Positions 36,601-49,074 of a stretch of 64,000 bases of DNA are shown in pieces. The notes below the pieces were generated by a model. That model saw nothing but the letters and a program-made list of their open reading frames with translations, was not told where the DNA came from and did not search any database. This stretch comes from Rosellinia necatrix (lineage: Eukaryota > Ascomycota > Sordariomycetes > Xylariales > Xylariaceae), in assembly GCA_021209875.1 (NCBI GenBank), contig JAGYVD010000002.1:558001-622000 (forward strand), in the 5' to 3' direction. Position numbers and translations under genes: made by a program. The number at the start of each line of letters is the position of its first letter. Positions within the stretch are counted from its first letter, which is position 1.

Positions 36601-39600
36601 AAGTAAAAACGTAGAAAAAAAGTACGGGAGCTTATATTTTTTAAATACTACGACTTATTAAACGCGTTTAATAAAAAAGATTTAAATAAATTGCTTTTTA
36701 TTAATTATAAATAAACTATAAAATAAATTTTATAAACGGCAAGTTTTTAAAAAATTTAAGATATAATCTTTTATATAAAATATTATTTAACGAGCTGCAC
36801 GCCGTACGAGAATATTTAATCGATAATTTATAAAAAAGATTTATTAAGCTAAGCAATATATTATATATTTTTTTAATATTATTTATTAAAAAAGCTAGCA
36901 AAAGACTCTGTTTTTATATAAACTATTAAAAACTTAATAAAATTATAAAAAAAGATTAATACCTGTTGTTTTTTATTAAAGAAACTTTGTTTTATATTTT
37001 TAATGCTAAAATTTTTATAAAAATTAATATATAACAAGCATTCTATTATATTAGAATATACTTAAAAAAACAAAAACTTTACTACGTTTTATATTAAATA
37101 TAAAGCTTATTATTATAAAGTTTTTTTATTTAGTCTGATAAATAGACTTTTTATGTTTTAAAAATATATTAATAATATGTTGTTTAATTTTTTAAATAAT
37201 TTTTATAACGCATATATAAACAACGTTTTTATTTATTTTAATAATATAAAAATTTACTGCATATATATCCAGAAAATGCTTTAAAAACTATAAAACGCTA
37301 GATTATAAGCTAATTTAAAAAAGTTAGAATTTTATATAAAGCAGACTAAATTTTTAAGCTATATAATAAATATTAATAATATCTGTGTTAATTTTGTTAA
37401 AATAAAAGCTATAGTAAATTAAAAAGTATTTACTACTATAAAAAATATGTAGTTTTTTCTAGGTTTTTACAACTTTTATAAAAAGTTTATAAACAAATAT
37501 AATTAAATAGCTTTTTTTATAAACTGTTTAATAAAAAAAAAAAAGTTTTTAAATAGATTAACAAATACGATAAAGCTTTTAGCGTGTTAAAAAAGGCCTT
37601 GACTTTCGTACTACTATTAAAATATTATAATTATAATTTATTTATTAAAATAAAACTAACTTTTTAATAAAGTAGCCTCCGGCACGTTATTTTAGTTATA
37701 TAAAAAGATTAGCATTTAACAGCTTATTTTTTAAAAATATTATATAATGCTAAGTTAAATTATAGAATTTTTAATAAAAAATATTAGCAGTAGTTATAGC
37801 TTTAAAAAATAGCAACTTAAACTAGTTAGCAGATAAAAGAACTTTTTCTAATAATTATTAATTATTAAGCTTTAAAATATTTTAGCATAAAATAATATTT
37901 AAATTTATAATAAGCGGAATAAACTAATTTGTTTTTAAAATACGATTTTTTTATTATTTTTTAACTAAGAAAAAAAAATATAATTATAAATGCTTTATTT
38001 TAAAAACAAAAGATCTATTAATATAAAAGCAAAAAAAGCTTAAAATATTTAATAATATTTTAACTTGTAGATAATATTATAAAATATATTCTAAGTTAAA
38101 TAAAATATAACTGCTAGATATTAGTAATATACTTACGTAAAAAACTAAAAAATCTAGAAAAACTCTAACTAATTAAAAAGATATTAAAAAAAAACCGTAA
38201 AAACCCTGGTATAAAAATTTACTAACGTAAAGCTAAAAAAACTAAAAATAATAACTTTTAGCAAATAATAGACAGATTAACAATAATAAATAAATAACTA
38301 GTAGTACTAGACTATCTATATTTAAAAATTAAGTTAATATAAGAAATTTACAACCGTATACTTACAGCATATCTAAAAAAACGTAAAACTAGAAAACTAA
38401 TATTAGAAAAATATTAATAGCTTAGGCTAGCAAACAGCTATAACACTTATATAACAAACTATATAAAATACTGCCCGGCAAAAGTATCACGCGATAAGAC
38501 CTTAAGTAAACTAAAACCTCTGCTAATATTTAACCGCGTATAATAATATTTAATAATAAATTTTAAATAAATACTTTAAAACAAATATAGTTATAATAAC
38601 GCGTTTATTATAATAAACTAATTAAAAAAAAAAACTTAAACAATTTTATATATTATATAAACTACTATAATAAACGCAGCTAAAATATATTATAAAAGGT
38701 TATTTTAAATATTTAATATATTAGCAACAGTAATTTTAAATTAAAGTTTATAATTTATTTTAGTATTTATAAACAAGTTATATAAACTAATAAACATAAA
38801 ACATATTTTAATTTCTGCTGGTTATTATAAAACTATAGAACAAGCAGAAATTATAAATAAATATTTAAATTAATAATTATAACTATATATTAACTATTAT
38901 TAAAACGATTAGTTTAAACATATTTTAATAATAAACTATATATAAGCAGCACTATTATATAAATTAATAAATATATTACTTTATAAAGCAGAAATAAAAT
39001 TTTTAATGTTTTTTATTTTAACTAAAAAACCGAACTACAGCAGAAAAATTAAAAAAGCTTTTAAAAAAAAAAAAGATTTTGAAAACAGAAGCTTAAAACA
39101 AAATAAAAAAATCGCTTAATTTATAGATTTAATAAAAAATATTTAATTTAAACTTAAACTTATATAATTAAATAAATTAACTATAAGCGAAAAAAACCCA
39201 ACTTTAATATAAATAACTATATGCTAATTTTAAAAAAAAAATAATTATAAAAAACCAACCGATTATCTAACAAGCTAGATTTTTTTATAACGCAACAAAA
39301 ATTTAAAATAATTAATAAAAATAATAATATTTTTGTATTAAACGTTCTTTTTTTATAAAAATAATAAACTATTATTATACTAACAGACTGCGATTATACC
39401 TTAACAACCTACTATTAAAACAAAAAGCTGATAATTTAAATAACAAAGTAATAAAGCTTAAAAAAAAAAAAAAAGTTTATAGTTAAAAAAATTAAATCGT
39501 TGAAAATATATAACAAAAAATTATAATATTAAATAACTTAAAAAAAATTAAAAAATAATAATAAATAATATTTCGCTTAAAACTTTAAAAATAGCGCGAA

Positions 39601-39963
39601 ATTATTAAAAAAATTCTATAAAAAATACTTAAACGCAGCAGGACCTCTAAAACGTTTAAAAAATTAGCTTAAGGCTATAAAAAATAATAAATCGAATGCA
39701 GCATATAAAAATAATAATAAAATAATATAATAAAAAATAATAAAACGGAAATAAAAACAGGCATAATAATAAAAAAAAAAAAGTTAATAATATAATATAA
39801 AAAAACTTATGCGATAATTTAATAATATAAAGGCCCAGAGAGCGTAACATAAAATAGAAACCTGAGGCGATTTTTTTTTTTGCTAAAAAGCATACTTAAA
39901 GGCTATATGTTTAAATATAAATACAACTTAAAAAACAAGCTGTTTTTTTTCTAAAAGGGGGGG
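33685..39963 (+). pseudogene. Gypsy G2 gag-pol interior
   Basis: The most readable gypsy here, about 6.28 kb. RT from about 36903: FYINY-stop-KLNKI (from FCVDYRKLN), KD-x-YLLFFIKETL, AKIFIKINI (from KIDI), QAFYYIRI, then the catalytic YINN at 37213-37224 (YIDD with both Asp changed by G-to-A) and FLGFYNFYKKF near 37450. Integrase: NYIKYCPAKVSRDKTL and KLKPLLI followed by INFK (from the MDFK of the catalytic core) at about 38430-38560, then SAGYYKTIEQAEIINKYL (from the HPQTDGQTE block) and YINYYQN near 38814-38890. The 5' third (33.7-36 kb) should be gag. A lysine-rich C-terminal tail follows to about 39850. Confidence 0.85.
39953..39963 (+). promoter_or_regulatory. Polypurine tract of G2
   Basis: AAAAGGGGGGG directly abuts the 3' LTR. 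A polypurine tract here primes plus-strand DNA synthesis during reverse transcription and independently fixes the LTR start at 39964. Its survival is notable, and runs of G contain few RIP targets. Confidence 0.8.
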
Positions 39964-40207
39964 TAGTCATAGATAACTAGTTAGCTAATATATGTAGCAC
40001 GGACTAGTATTTATACATTTGTTGCTAACTAGTGCGCATAGACCAGCTGTAACGCACAGACTGGACCCACTTTATACACTTGCACTTAGCCAGAATTCTA
40101 GTGGGCTAATTCCTCCTACTTACTCTTTCTTTTTTTATCTGTAGATTTTCGTATAATATATTACTTATTGCTGAAGCCTTGACTTCTTATTTATGACTGG
40201 TGCAACA
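39964..40207 (+). repeat. G LTR f (3' LTR of G2)
   Basis: 244 bp, start TAGTCATAGATAACTAG, end gactggtgcaaca. Its first quarter carries the same RIP changes as LTR e, its middle and end are near-ancestral. hAT sequence resumes at 40208. Confidence 0.85.
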
Positions 40208-40325
40208 TTATTTAAATAACAAATATAATTATTATTATATTTTTATAAAATAATAAAACTTTTCATGGTTTAATATTAATATTTTTTAAAAAAAAAAAAC
40301 TAGAAACTAACTTTATATTTATATT

Positions 40326-40672
40326 TAAAATAATTATTTCGCTTAGTTTTAATATAATTTCATTGATTAATAATTTATTATTTTTAATTGTTAATTAATA
40401 TAAGCTTAATAATACGCTTATTATTATTAATAATAATAGAATTTTTAAACTTTGATTAGTTTAAATATATTTTTATTAATTATTAATATTTTATTTTTAA
40501 TTAATAATTAATATAAGTTTAATAATACTTTTATTTATTAATAATAATAATAGAATTTTTAAACTTTGATTAGTTTTAATTTATTTTTATTGATTATTAA
40601 TTTATTATTTTTAATTCCTAATTAATATATGCTTAATAATACGTTTATTTATTAGTAATAACAAAATAATTT
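40326..40672. repeat. Three tandem 114-bp AT repeats in hAT right arm
   Basis: The units share aatttttaaactttgattag, an attaataatttattatttt block and an aatataagcttaataatac block. Second and third unit starts at 40440 and 40554 give a period of 114 bp. They lie between the gypsy array and the subterminal palindromes. Confidence 0.7.
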
Positions 40673-40784
40673 TATATTTATAATTATATTTATTAATTTA
40701 ACTATTAATACTATTATTATTATTATTATAACATAGATATAAATATATATTTTTAAACAAAAAATAAAAAATAAAAATAAAATA

Positions 40785-40943
40785 AAATACTACAGTAGTA
40801 CTGTAGTATTACTACATGTAGTATGTAGTATACTAATACTACATGTAGTGTAGTATATACTAATACTAATACTACTGTAGTATATAAAACCTTGTATTAA
40901 TACTAATGCTACAGTAGTATACTACACTGTAGTATATGGACTA
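40785..40943. repeat. hAT right subterminal palindromic repeats
   Basis: Dense copies of ACTACATGTAGT, CTACAGTAG and their fusions, matching those behind the left TIR. They form many overlapping dyads. Probable transposase-binding cluster by analogy with other hAT ends. Confidence 0.6.
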
Positions 40944-40964
40944 CATACTAATTTGCCAACCCTG
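40944..40964 (-). repeat. hAT terminal inverted repeat, right
   Basis: Reads CATACTAATTTGCCAACCCTG on +, complementary to the left end. The TSD copy ATAATAAC follows at 40965-40972. Confidence 0.85.
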
Positions 40965-40972
40965 ATAATAAC

Positions 40973-43520
40973 TTTTGTTTTTCTTATAATTTTAACACGT
41001 TTAATAATATTATTAAAAAAAACTAGTATCTTTTTCAATTTAAAAAACACTTAAAATATTTTTATCAGCTAAATAGTTTATTAAGTTAAATGTTAAGTCA
41101 GCTTTTTATAAAATTAAAATATAAAAAATAAATAAATAGAAAATAGTTTTTTTAGACTAAGTTTAAACTATTTAAATAGCTAATAATATTTTTTAATTTA
41201 TATAAAATTTTTGTAATATTTTAACGCTACATTAATAACGCGCTTTAGAACTTTTTAAATCGCTTTTATATTATATATATTAATAATATACTTATATTTT
41301 TTTCAGGCATTTAAATAAATTATTATTATAAAATTAAATAAGTTTTAAACTGTTTTATAAACGCCAGCCTTTATTTAAATATTAATAAAAGCAAATTTAA
41401 AGTTTTTATAATAAAATATCTAGAATTTATTATAAAAGCAGGTAAAAAAATTAACATAAATTTTGAAAAGCTATATATAATTTATAAATAAAAAGCTTTT
41501 ATAGCGTTTAAAAAATACAAAAGTTTTTAAACTTTATAAATAGCTATTAAAAAAACGGCCTTATTAACTGCACTAATAAAAAAAAATGTTTTTTTAAATA
41601 AAAAACTTATAAAAACATAGCTTTTAAAATATTTCAAACGTTTTTATAAATAAAGTTATATTCATGTATTTTAATTTTAATAAAAACTTTTATAAAAACA
41701 AACTATTTAAGATAAATTTATAAAAATATTTAAAATAATTAAAAAAAAAAAAAACTATCGCTTATTATATATTATTTATATTATTTTATAAGCACAAAAG
41801 TAATTATAAAATTTATAATAAAAAGCTTTTTATAATTATAAGCTATTTATAAGCCAAACATATTAAACTTAAAAATATAAACGTATTTTTTATTATAATA
41901 TTTAATTACAATAACTTTATTTATTTTATAACTATTAAAAAATTAATTCAAAAACAGGTTTATTAAGCTAAGAAGTCAATTAAATATAAATTTAAACTAA
42001 AGTTTTATAAAAAACGTGTAAACAGTTAAATAAATATATTATTAAAGCGCGACTAGAACTTTTTAAAAAAAATTTAAAATTCAAAATAAAATAAACAGCT
42101 TTTAAAAAATAAATAGCTGCTTATTAAACTTTTTTTAAGCCGATTATAAACTATTTAAATAAATAAATTAAAAAATATAATATGTTTTTTTTTAAATGAA
42201 AAAAATATTTAAATATGAAAACGTAGCTAATGTTTCAAATACTACTTTTAAAAAAAACCTAAGTTATGCATATATTATCTGCGTTATATAAAAAAACCCA
42301 CGCGTTTTTCTTTTAAAGTTAAAATTTAAAATATTAATTATTAAATATAACCTAGACCTATATAACATGTTAAAATTTTACAACCAGTTTTAAATTTTTA
42401 ATCAAAAACTTTTTAAACAAAAATAATATAAAATATTTATAACTTATATTTAATAAAACATTTTAATTAAAAAAACTATTATCATATTATTTAAAAAAAA
42501 AGAATTTAGCTAGCGTTTTTAAAAAATATAAAATATTTTATATATAACTGTAATATTTGCAGCAGAAAAACAGTATAAAAAAACTAAAAATAAAGCTTGC
42601 TATATTTATTATTAGTTTTTAAGGAATATTAAAACAAACATTTAATAAACTTTATAATAAATTTATTAGCAGAAAAATAAAGCAATTTTATTAATTTAAT
42701 AATAATTATTAATAAACTTAATAAAACTGTTATATTGATAGTAATAATTTTAATAAATGTAAGAGCTTATGTTAAACAGTTTATATAATGCTATTAGCAT
42801 TATTATAAGTTTTTTGTAGTTATAATTAATAACAAAAATATAAATTAAACAGGTTGTTTTTAATATAAAATATATTTATTAATAAATATTAAGCAGCATT
42901 TATTTATTATTTAAAAATAAACAGAGCTATAAAACAGGCAAACTAAAAAATGTTAGCAGATTTATAAATATATATTATATATATTTAATATAGTTAGCTT
43001 ATATTTTTTTTTAAAAGCTACATTTATTATAAATAATCAGAACATTATAATTATTAAGCTATGTTTTTTTTTTTAGTTTATAAATATTATATATCTATTA
43101 TATTAATAATTAAACGTTTAATACAACTAGCTTACAACTTATAAATCTTAATTAAAACATTTATATAAAAACAAAAAAATACCATAAATTTTGTGTAAAT
43201 AATTATAGCTATAACGTAGCAAAACTAAAAAAAAAAAACAGTTAATAAACAGCGCCTGTTAATTAATAAGTTTAAACCTAAAAATTTTGTTTAGCTGTTT
43301 TTTAAAAACATATAAACCCTGCAGCTATTTTAAAAATTAATATAATTATACGTTAAATATTATATTATTAAAATAATTAATTTTTATACAAAAAATTAAA
43401 TATTTTAAAAAAATCTATAATTATTTTTTATTAAACTTATATGCTGCATAAAAACAAATCTTTAGCTTTTTAAATATTAAATAATAGCTAGCTTTTTTTT
43501 ATATAAGTAATAAAACTTAA
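40973..43520 (+). pseudogene. Gypsy D', RT to integrase part (3' of hAT insertion)
   Basis: Continues D' after the hAT. It aligns with the reverse complement of about 47.42-44.95 kb: cgtttaataatattatt, cagctttttataaaatta, then atatatattaataa where the RT catalytic box reads YINN at 41276-41287 (YLDD in active relatives), then NINKSKFKVFIIKYLEFII (from the K-x-EF-x-V-x-YLG segment). RNase H and the integrase start should follow to about 43.5 kb but cannot be read. Similarity to D fades near 43520 / 44945. Confidence 0.75.
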
Positions 43521-44944
43521 AAAATAAAAATAAAAATAAAAAAATATTAAAAGCTTATTAATAATTTTAAAAAGTTTCTCCTTATTTTATTATAAGCTAG
43601 CTTTTTATTAATATTTTATTCAGCTTTTCTTTTTGTTTTATTTATAAAGACGCTATATTATATATATATTATATTAATAGGTTAATAAATAATAACTTTT
43701 TAGCTTTTTATATTAATTCAATCAATAGTATGTTTTTTTTAAGCTTATTATAAGCTGACTATGGAAAAAATATATTATTATATATTATATATATTACATA
43801 AATAAAAAGAATGTTTTAATAAACTAGCTGTTATTATAAGTCTTTTTATTTTATGTTAACGCTGCTTACAAATAAGTTTTTAATAATTTTAAACTATATT
43901 AAATATTTTATATTTTATTAAAAACATTTACATGTATAATAAACATATTTTTATAAATTCTTTTTCTATTAACTATTTATTAGCTTTTCAAATAATTAAA
44001 ATAAATTTATTAAAGCTTGCTTAAATTTTTTTGAAAGGTTTTATTTATATTAATAAAATATTAAAAATAAGTTTTAATGTTAATAACTATTTTTTATACT
44101 TAGCTTATACGTTCTATAAACAAAAGTATTACTATTATTTAAAGGTATATTAAATAGTTTTTTAAATAGTAGAAAAACTGGAACTTGTTGTGTAAATATT
44201 TTGCCTGCTGTTTATATTTTTTTATATATTATTTATATTTAATAAAACAAAATATTGTAAACAATAAATAATAATTTATACACTATTTATAAAGATTATA
44301 AAAGCTGTTATTTTTTTTATAAAAAGTTTTTTTTAAGTTTATATAAACTATGTTAAAAACAGAGGCATCATTTTAATATTTGTTATAAATAGTTTAAAAA
44401 ATAAATAAAAATTAATTACGTTTTAAAATAATATAATAAATAATACAGCTATAGCTGCTATTAATACAATTTTAATATTTATAGCTGCGCTTTTTTTATT
44501 AAATATATTAGCTGCTTTTATATTAATTATAAATAACAATTTAAAAGATTAAACCTTAATAACAAAAATTAAAATAAATTAAATAGCTTAAGCGGTATTT
44601 ATATAACGTTTATTATTATTTTGTTTAAAATTTATATAAAAACATAAAAGATTAGCTGATTTTATTTAATAATTTTATATAGTTTTTAAAATATTTATAA
44701 TATACTTATAAACTTGCTTTATTTATAGTTTAAAAATACAATATTTTAAATTATTCATTTATTTTATTTATAAGTCTTTGAAATGTTATTTTTAAGCTAT
44801 ACTTTTTATTTTTTATTTTTTATTATTTTTTATATATTTTTATCTGTTTTAAAATATTTTATTCTTTAAATTTTTAAAAAAATTTTAATTTTTTTAATAA
44901 GTTTAACCTATTTTTTGTTTTACAACTAATTTATAATTTATATA
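43521..44944. other. Junction between inverted gypsy copies, unassigned
   Basis: Lies between the tails of D' (+) and D (-). Likely holds the remaining integrase part and 3' LTR of one copy, but neither is recognisable. T-rich on + in the right half, in line with continuation of minus-strand D. No reading frame or RNA gene seen. Confidence 0.35.
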
Positions 44945-47900
44945 AAAAAAGCCAGCTATTATTGAATATTTAAAAACCCAAAATTTATTTTCATATAATA
45001 TATAAGCTTAATATGAAAACAGTTATAAAAATTTTTAAAATATATAATTTTATTATATAAAAGCTGATTATTTTAAAATATAATATTTAATATATAATTA
45101 TATTAGTTTTTAAAATAACAACAGCATTTATATATTTTTAAAAAATAGCAAAAAGTTTTTCGTTGTAAATTTATTAACCATCACGCGTTATTTATTTATA
45201 GTTTTTTTTAATTCTATAATATCGCAGCTATAGCTGCTTAAATAAATTTTATATTATTTTTGGTTTTTATATAAATCTTTTCATAAAAAGTTTAGAAATT
45301 ATAAAATAATGATGTTAAATATTTAATTATTAATATAATAGCTATATAATATTTATAAATTATAAAAAAAAGATTAGGTTAATAATTATAATATTTTAAT
45401 TTTTATAACAAATATAATGTTTAAAAATAAGATACGCTAGTTATATTAAATATATATAATATATATTTATAAATATATTTGTATTTTTTAATTTATTTAT
45501 TTTATAGCTTTATTTATTTTAAATAATAAACAGTCAATAAACGCTTCTTAATAGTTATTAATAAGTATATTTTATATTAAAAATAATTAGTTTTGTTTAT
45601 ATTTTTATTTTTAGTTATAGTTATAAAGACTTATAATAATATTAATAATATTATTTAAATTATTTAATATAAGTTTTTATATTTATTAAAACTATTATTT
45701 TTCATATAATAGTTTTATAAAATTTATTAATAATTATTATTAAGTTAATAAAATTTCTTTTTGTATTAATAAATGTATTATAAAATTTATTAAAATTTGC
45801 TTTAATATTGCTTAAAAACTAATAATAAATATAATAAACTTTATTTTTACTTTTTAAATTGTTTTCTGCTATAAATATTATAGTTATATATAAAATATTT
45901 TATATTTCTTAAAACCCCAGCTAAATTTTTTTTTAATATTATTATAATAGTTTTTGATCATTAAAATATTTTATATTATTTTATTTAAACTAGTTTTTAA
46001 TTAAAGATTTCAAGCTAGTTATAAAATTTTAACCCATTATATAAATAGGAGTTATATTTAATAATTAACATTTTAAATTTTAATTTTAGAAAAAACCGCG
46101 TGCATTTTTTATATAATATAAATAATATATATAACTTGAAATTTTTAAAAGCAGTATTTTAAACATTAGCCAAGTTTTTATATTTAAATAATTATTTTTT
46201 TAAAAACCTAATATATTTTTTTACTTATTTCCTTAAATAGTTTATCGTCGGCTTAAAAAAAAGTTTAATAAGCTCGTATTTATTTTTTAAAAGCTGTTTA
46301 TTTTGTTTTATATATTTTTATTTTAAGTTTTTTTTAAAAAGTTTTAATCGTGTTTTAATAACGTGTTTATTTAATTATTTAAACTTTTTATAAAACTTTA
46401 GTTTATATTTATATTTAATTAATTTTTAATAATTATAACATAAGTAAAGTTTTTATAATCAAATATTATAATAAAAACCATGTTTAAATTTTTAAATTTA
46501 ATATATTAAGTTTATAAACAGCTTATAAATATATAAAAAAGTTTTTATAGACTTTATAGTTAAATTTTGCAGGTATAAAATAATATAAATAATATATAAT
46601 AAGCTTTAGTTTTTTGTTTTTCTAATTAGCTTAAGCATTTTTATAAAACTATTTTAAATAGTCTGTTTTATAAAAGTTTTTTATTAAAATTAAAATAAGC
46701 TAATATAAATTTATTCATGAAAATATTTTTAAACCTTTTAAAAACTATGTTTTTATAAATCTTTCATTTAAAAAGTTTTTTGTAATTGATATAATTAATA
46801 AACCCGTTTTTTTAAATAACTATTTATAAAATTTTTATAAAAGTTTATAAAGCTTAAATTCTTTTATATATTTTTAAAAGTTATAAAAGTTTTTATTTAT
46901 AAATTACACGTAATTTTTAAAATTTATATTAAATTTTTTACCTGTTTTTATAATAAATTCTAAATATTTTGTTATAAAAACTTTAAAGTTGCTTTTATTA
47001 ATATTTAAATAAAAGCTAGCGTTTATAAAACAGCTTAAAACTTGTTTAATTTTATAATAATAATATGCTTGAAAGCCAAAAAAAAATATAAATACGTTAT
47101 TAATATATATAATATAAAAACAATTTAAAAATTGTTACAGCGTATTATTAATATAGCGTTAAAACGTTATAAAAGCTTTATATAAGCTAAAAAATATTAC
47201 TAGCTATTTAAATAGCTTCAACCTAGTTTAAAAAGCTGTTTTTTATTTATTTTCTTTTATATTCTAATTTTATAAAAAGCTGACCTAACGTTTAATTTAA
47301 TAAACTATTCAGCTTGTAAAAACATTCTAAATATTTTTTAAATCAGAGGAAAAGGGTATTAGTTTTTTTGAATAATATTATTAAACGCCCTATAGTTGCC
47401 ACAGAAGCAAAGGTTGCCGTTAGGCTTTGTTTATCTGGGCAATTGTTACAGAGAAAACCCTGGGTAGCTCCTGTTTAAGCTTTCTAGCTTTACGTGTTTT
47501 TTTTTGCCTTTTAATAAAAAATAACAGCGTTAATTATAAACGCGGTTTAAGCCGTTTTAGTAGTCCTTATTTAATTTATATATCCTTCATTATAACTATT
47601 ATATTGTTTGTTCTGCCTATATTTATACAGTATTTATAAGTAATATATTACTCTTTTATGTTTTAACCAAAGTTTCCTTAGTATTAAAAAATACTGTAAC
47701 CTTTTTATTATATACGCGTATATCCGTTTTATATACTTGTCTATATTTATATTTAAATAAATTATTTTATTTATCCTTTAAGAGCTGTTTATAAGCCTTT
47801 TTTCAGCAGCTAGTTTAAAAAGCTGTTCTTCTATCCTTATGCGCGGTAACCTGTATTTCTTAGTGGTGTTTTCACTAATAGCTGCATTATTCACGCGGGT

Positions 47901-49040
47901 GCTTGACCTGCCTGCTGGCTTTATAAGGCATAACTTAATAAAATAGTTTGGTTTTCTATATCGCAGGCAGTCCTTTTTTACCTTTCTGCGGCGCCTTTTT
48001 TTTCTATAGCTTAAACGGCTCAGGCCCCGCTCGGGGCGTCTTATTAGGCGGTAAGTTTTAAAAAAGCAACCTTAGTTATTTTAAATTTTTTTTTTTTAAA
48101 TTTATTGCCGGTTTTTTATAAGTTATGCTATATTTATGCTTATTTTAAGCGCCGCATTTAATATAGTAGTTTAGTAGTTTTTTTAGCCTGCCTGCTATTT
48201 TTAGAACTTAATTAAAATAACTTTAATAATTATTAAGTAATTATATATTCATAACAGCTTTTTTAAACTTATTATTTATAGCTTTTAGAAAAAGCAGCGA
48301 TTAAGTATTATTTGTTTAGTTTATTTTTTGTAATTTTAATAATCACTGTTTAAATTAAAAAAAAAACATAAAAAAATATTAATTAACTTTTTAATAAAGC
48401 CTGCAAAGCTTATACATAAATAATATAGTTTTATTTAAATCGTTATAAATAGTTTTAATATATTATAAAAATGTTTTTAAATTAGCTTTTATATTAAAAC
48501 TACTTATAATATAAAATAACTCGGCAATAATTTATATATTATTTTTAAGCCGCTTATAAATATTATATTATTTTAACTTATTGTTGCTTATAAATTTTTA
48601 CTTCATTTATAATTTATATAATATCCGCTTTTTAACCTAGGCTAAAATTTATATTTAAACTTTTTATAACTAGTTTAAAAGTACTTAGCATAGTTTAATA
48701 AATAAATATAAAAATAATATTCAAAGTTAATTTATTAAGTATTTAAAAGTTGTTTTAGGCTGTTTATATATAGCTTTAATTTATTTTTGCTAACAAAAGA
48801 TTATCTTTTATTTTAAATATGCTAAGTTGTTATTATTATATTTTATAGCTTGTATTAAAATAAATTCTATTTAATTAATTAAAAGCAGCTTTTAAAAAGC
48901 TTTTAATTAGTTTCTTATAAATTTAATAAAAGTTTTAAAAAGCTAGAAAATATATAATAAGTTATGCTTAAAAATATGTTTATTAAAATAACAAATAAAG
49001 TTTATTTTTTAGCTAAATAATAAAAGTTATAAATAATATA
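44945..49040 (-). pseudogene. Gypsy D gag-pol, minus strand, partly spared from RIP
   Basis: Reads leftwards. Between about 48.06 and 47.34 kb it is conspicuously GC-richer. Conceptual translation gives a basic Lys-rich segment, then KPNGNLCFCGNYRAFNNI (from the KPDGSLRFCVDYRALN start of gypsy RT) at about 47430-47377, and YPFPLI at about 47350. The RT catalytic box reads YINN at 47107-47096. It keeps the unoccupied target of the hAT (around 47411-47404: GCAACC against ATAACT in D'). It lacks 250-300 bp that D' has upstream of RT. Open frames on + at 47427-47639 are merely antisense to this RT. Confidence 0.75.
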
Positions 49041-49074
49041 TACATAGCTTATAAAACATAGTTTTATAAAACTG

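Larger units (their letters stand above)
25109..40207 (+). mobile_element. Tandem array of gypsy G retrotransposons
   Basis: Order: LTR (25109-25352), G1 interior (25353-31404), truncated LTR (31405-31549), LTR plus partial LTR plus spacer twice (31550-32488 and 32489-33440), LTR (33441-33684), G2 interior (33685-39963), LTR (39964-40207). Both interiors share gag-pol order and + orientation. Such LTR-interior-LTR-interior-LTR trains arise by recombination between LTRs of elements or circles, or by insertion of one copy into the LTR of another. The whole array sits inside the hAT element. Confidence 0.85.
22765..40964 (-). mobile_element. hAT DNA transposon, nested in gypsy D' and carrying gypsy G array
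   Basis: Termini are inverted repeats: CAGGGTTGG-AAATTAGTAT on the left and its complement ending TTGCCAACCCTG on the right. CAGGG-type ends and the perfect 8-bp TSD are typical of the hAT superfamily, as is the transposase remnant with a hAT C-terminal dimerisation domain on the minus strand (23085-23260). The 18.2-kb span falls to about 3.1 kb (22765-25108 plus 40208-40964) once the gypsy G array is removed, a normal autonomous hAT size. Both ends carry TACTACATGTAGTA-type palindromes. Insertion was into the RT gene of gypsy D'; the sister copy D has the empty site. Confidence 0.9.

Noticed and set aside
39656..39850. 64-residue minus-strand hydrophobic open frame
   Set aside because: Antisense of the Lys/Asn-rich C-terminal tail of G2 pol; hydrophobicity mirrors the A-rich sense strand.
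47427..47639. 70-residue open frame on + with an apparently hydrophobic C-terminus
   Set aside because: It is antisense to the gypsy D gag-pol/RT sequence and its hydrophobicity comes from T-rich codons.
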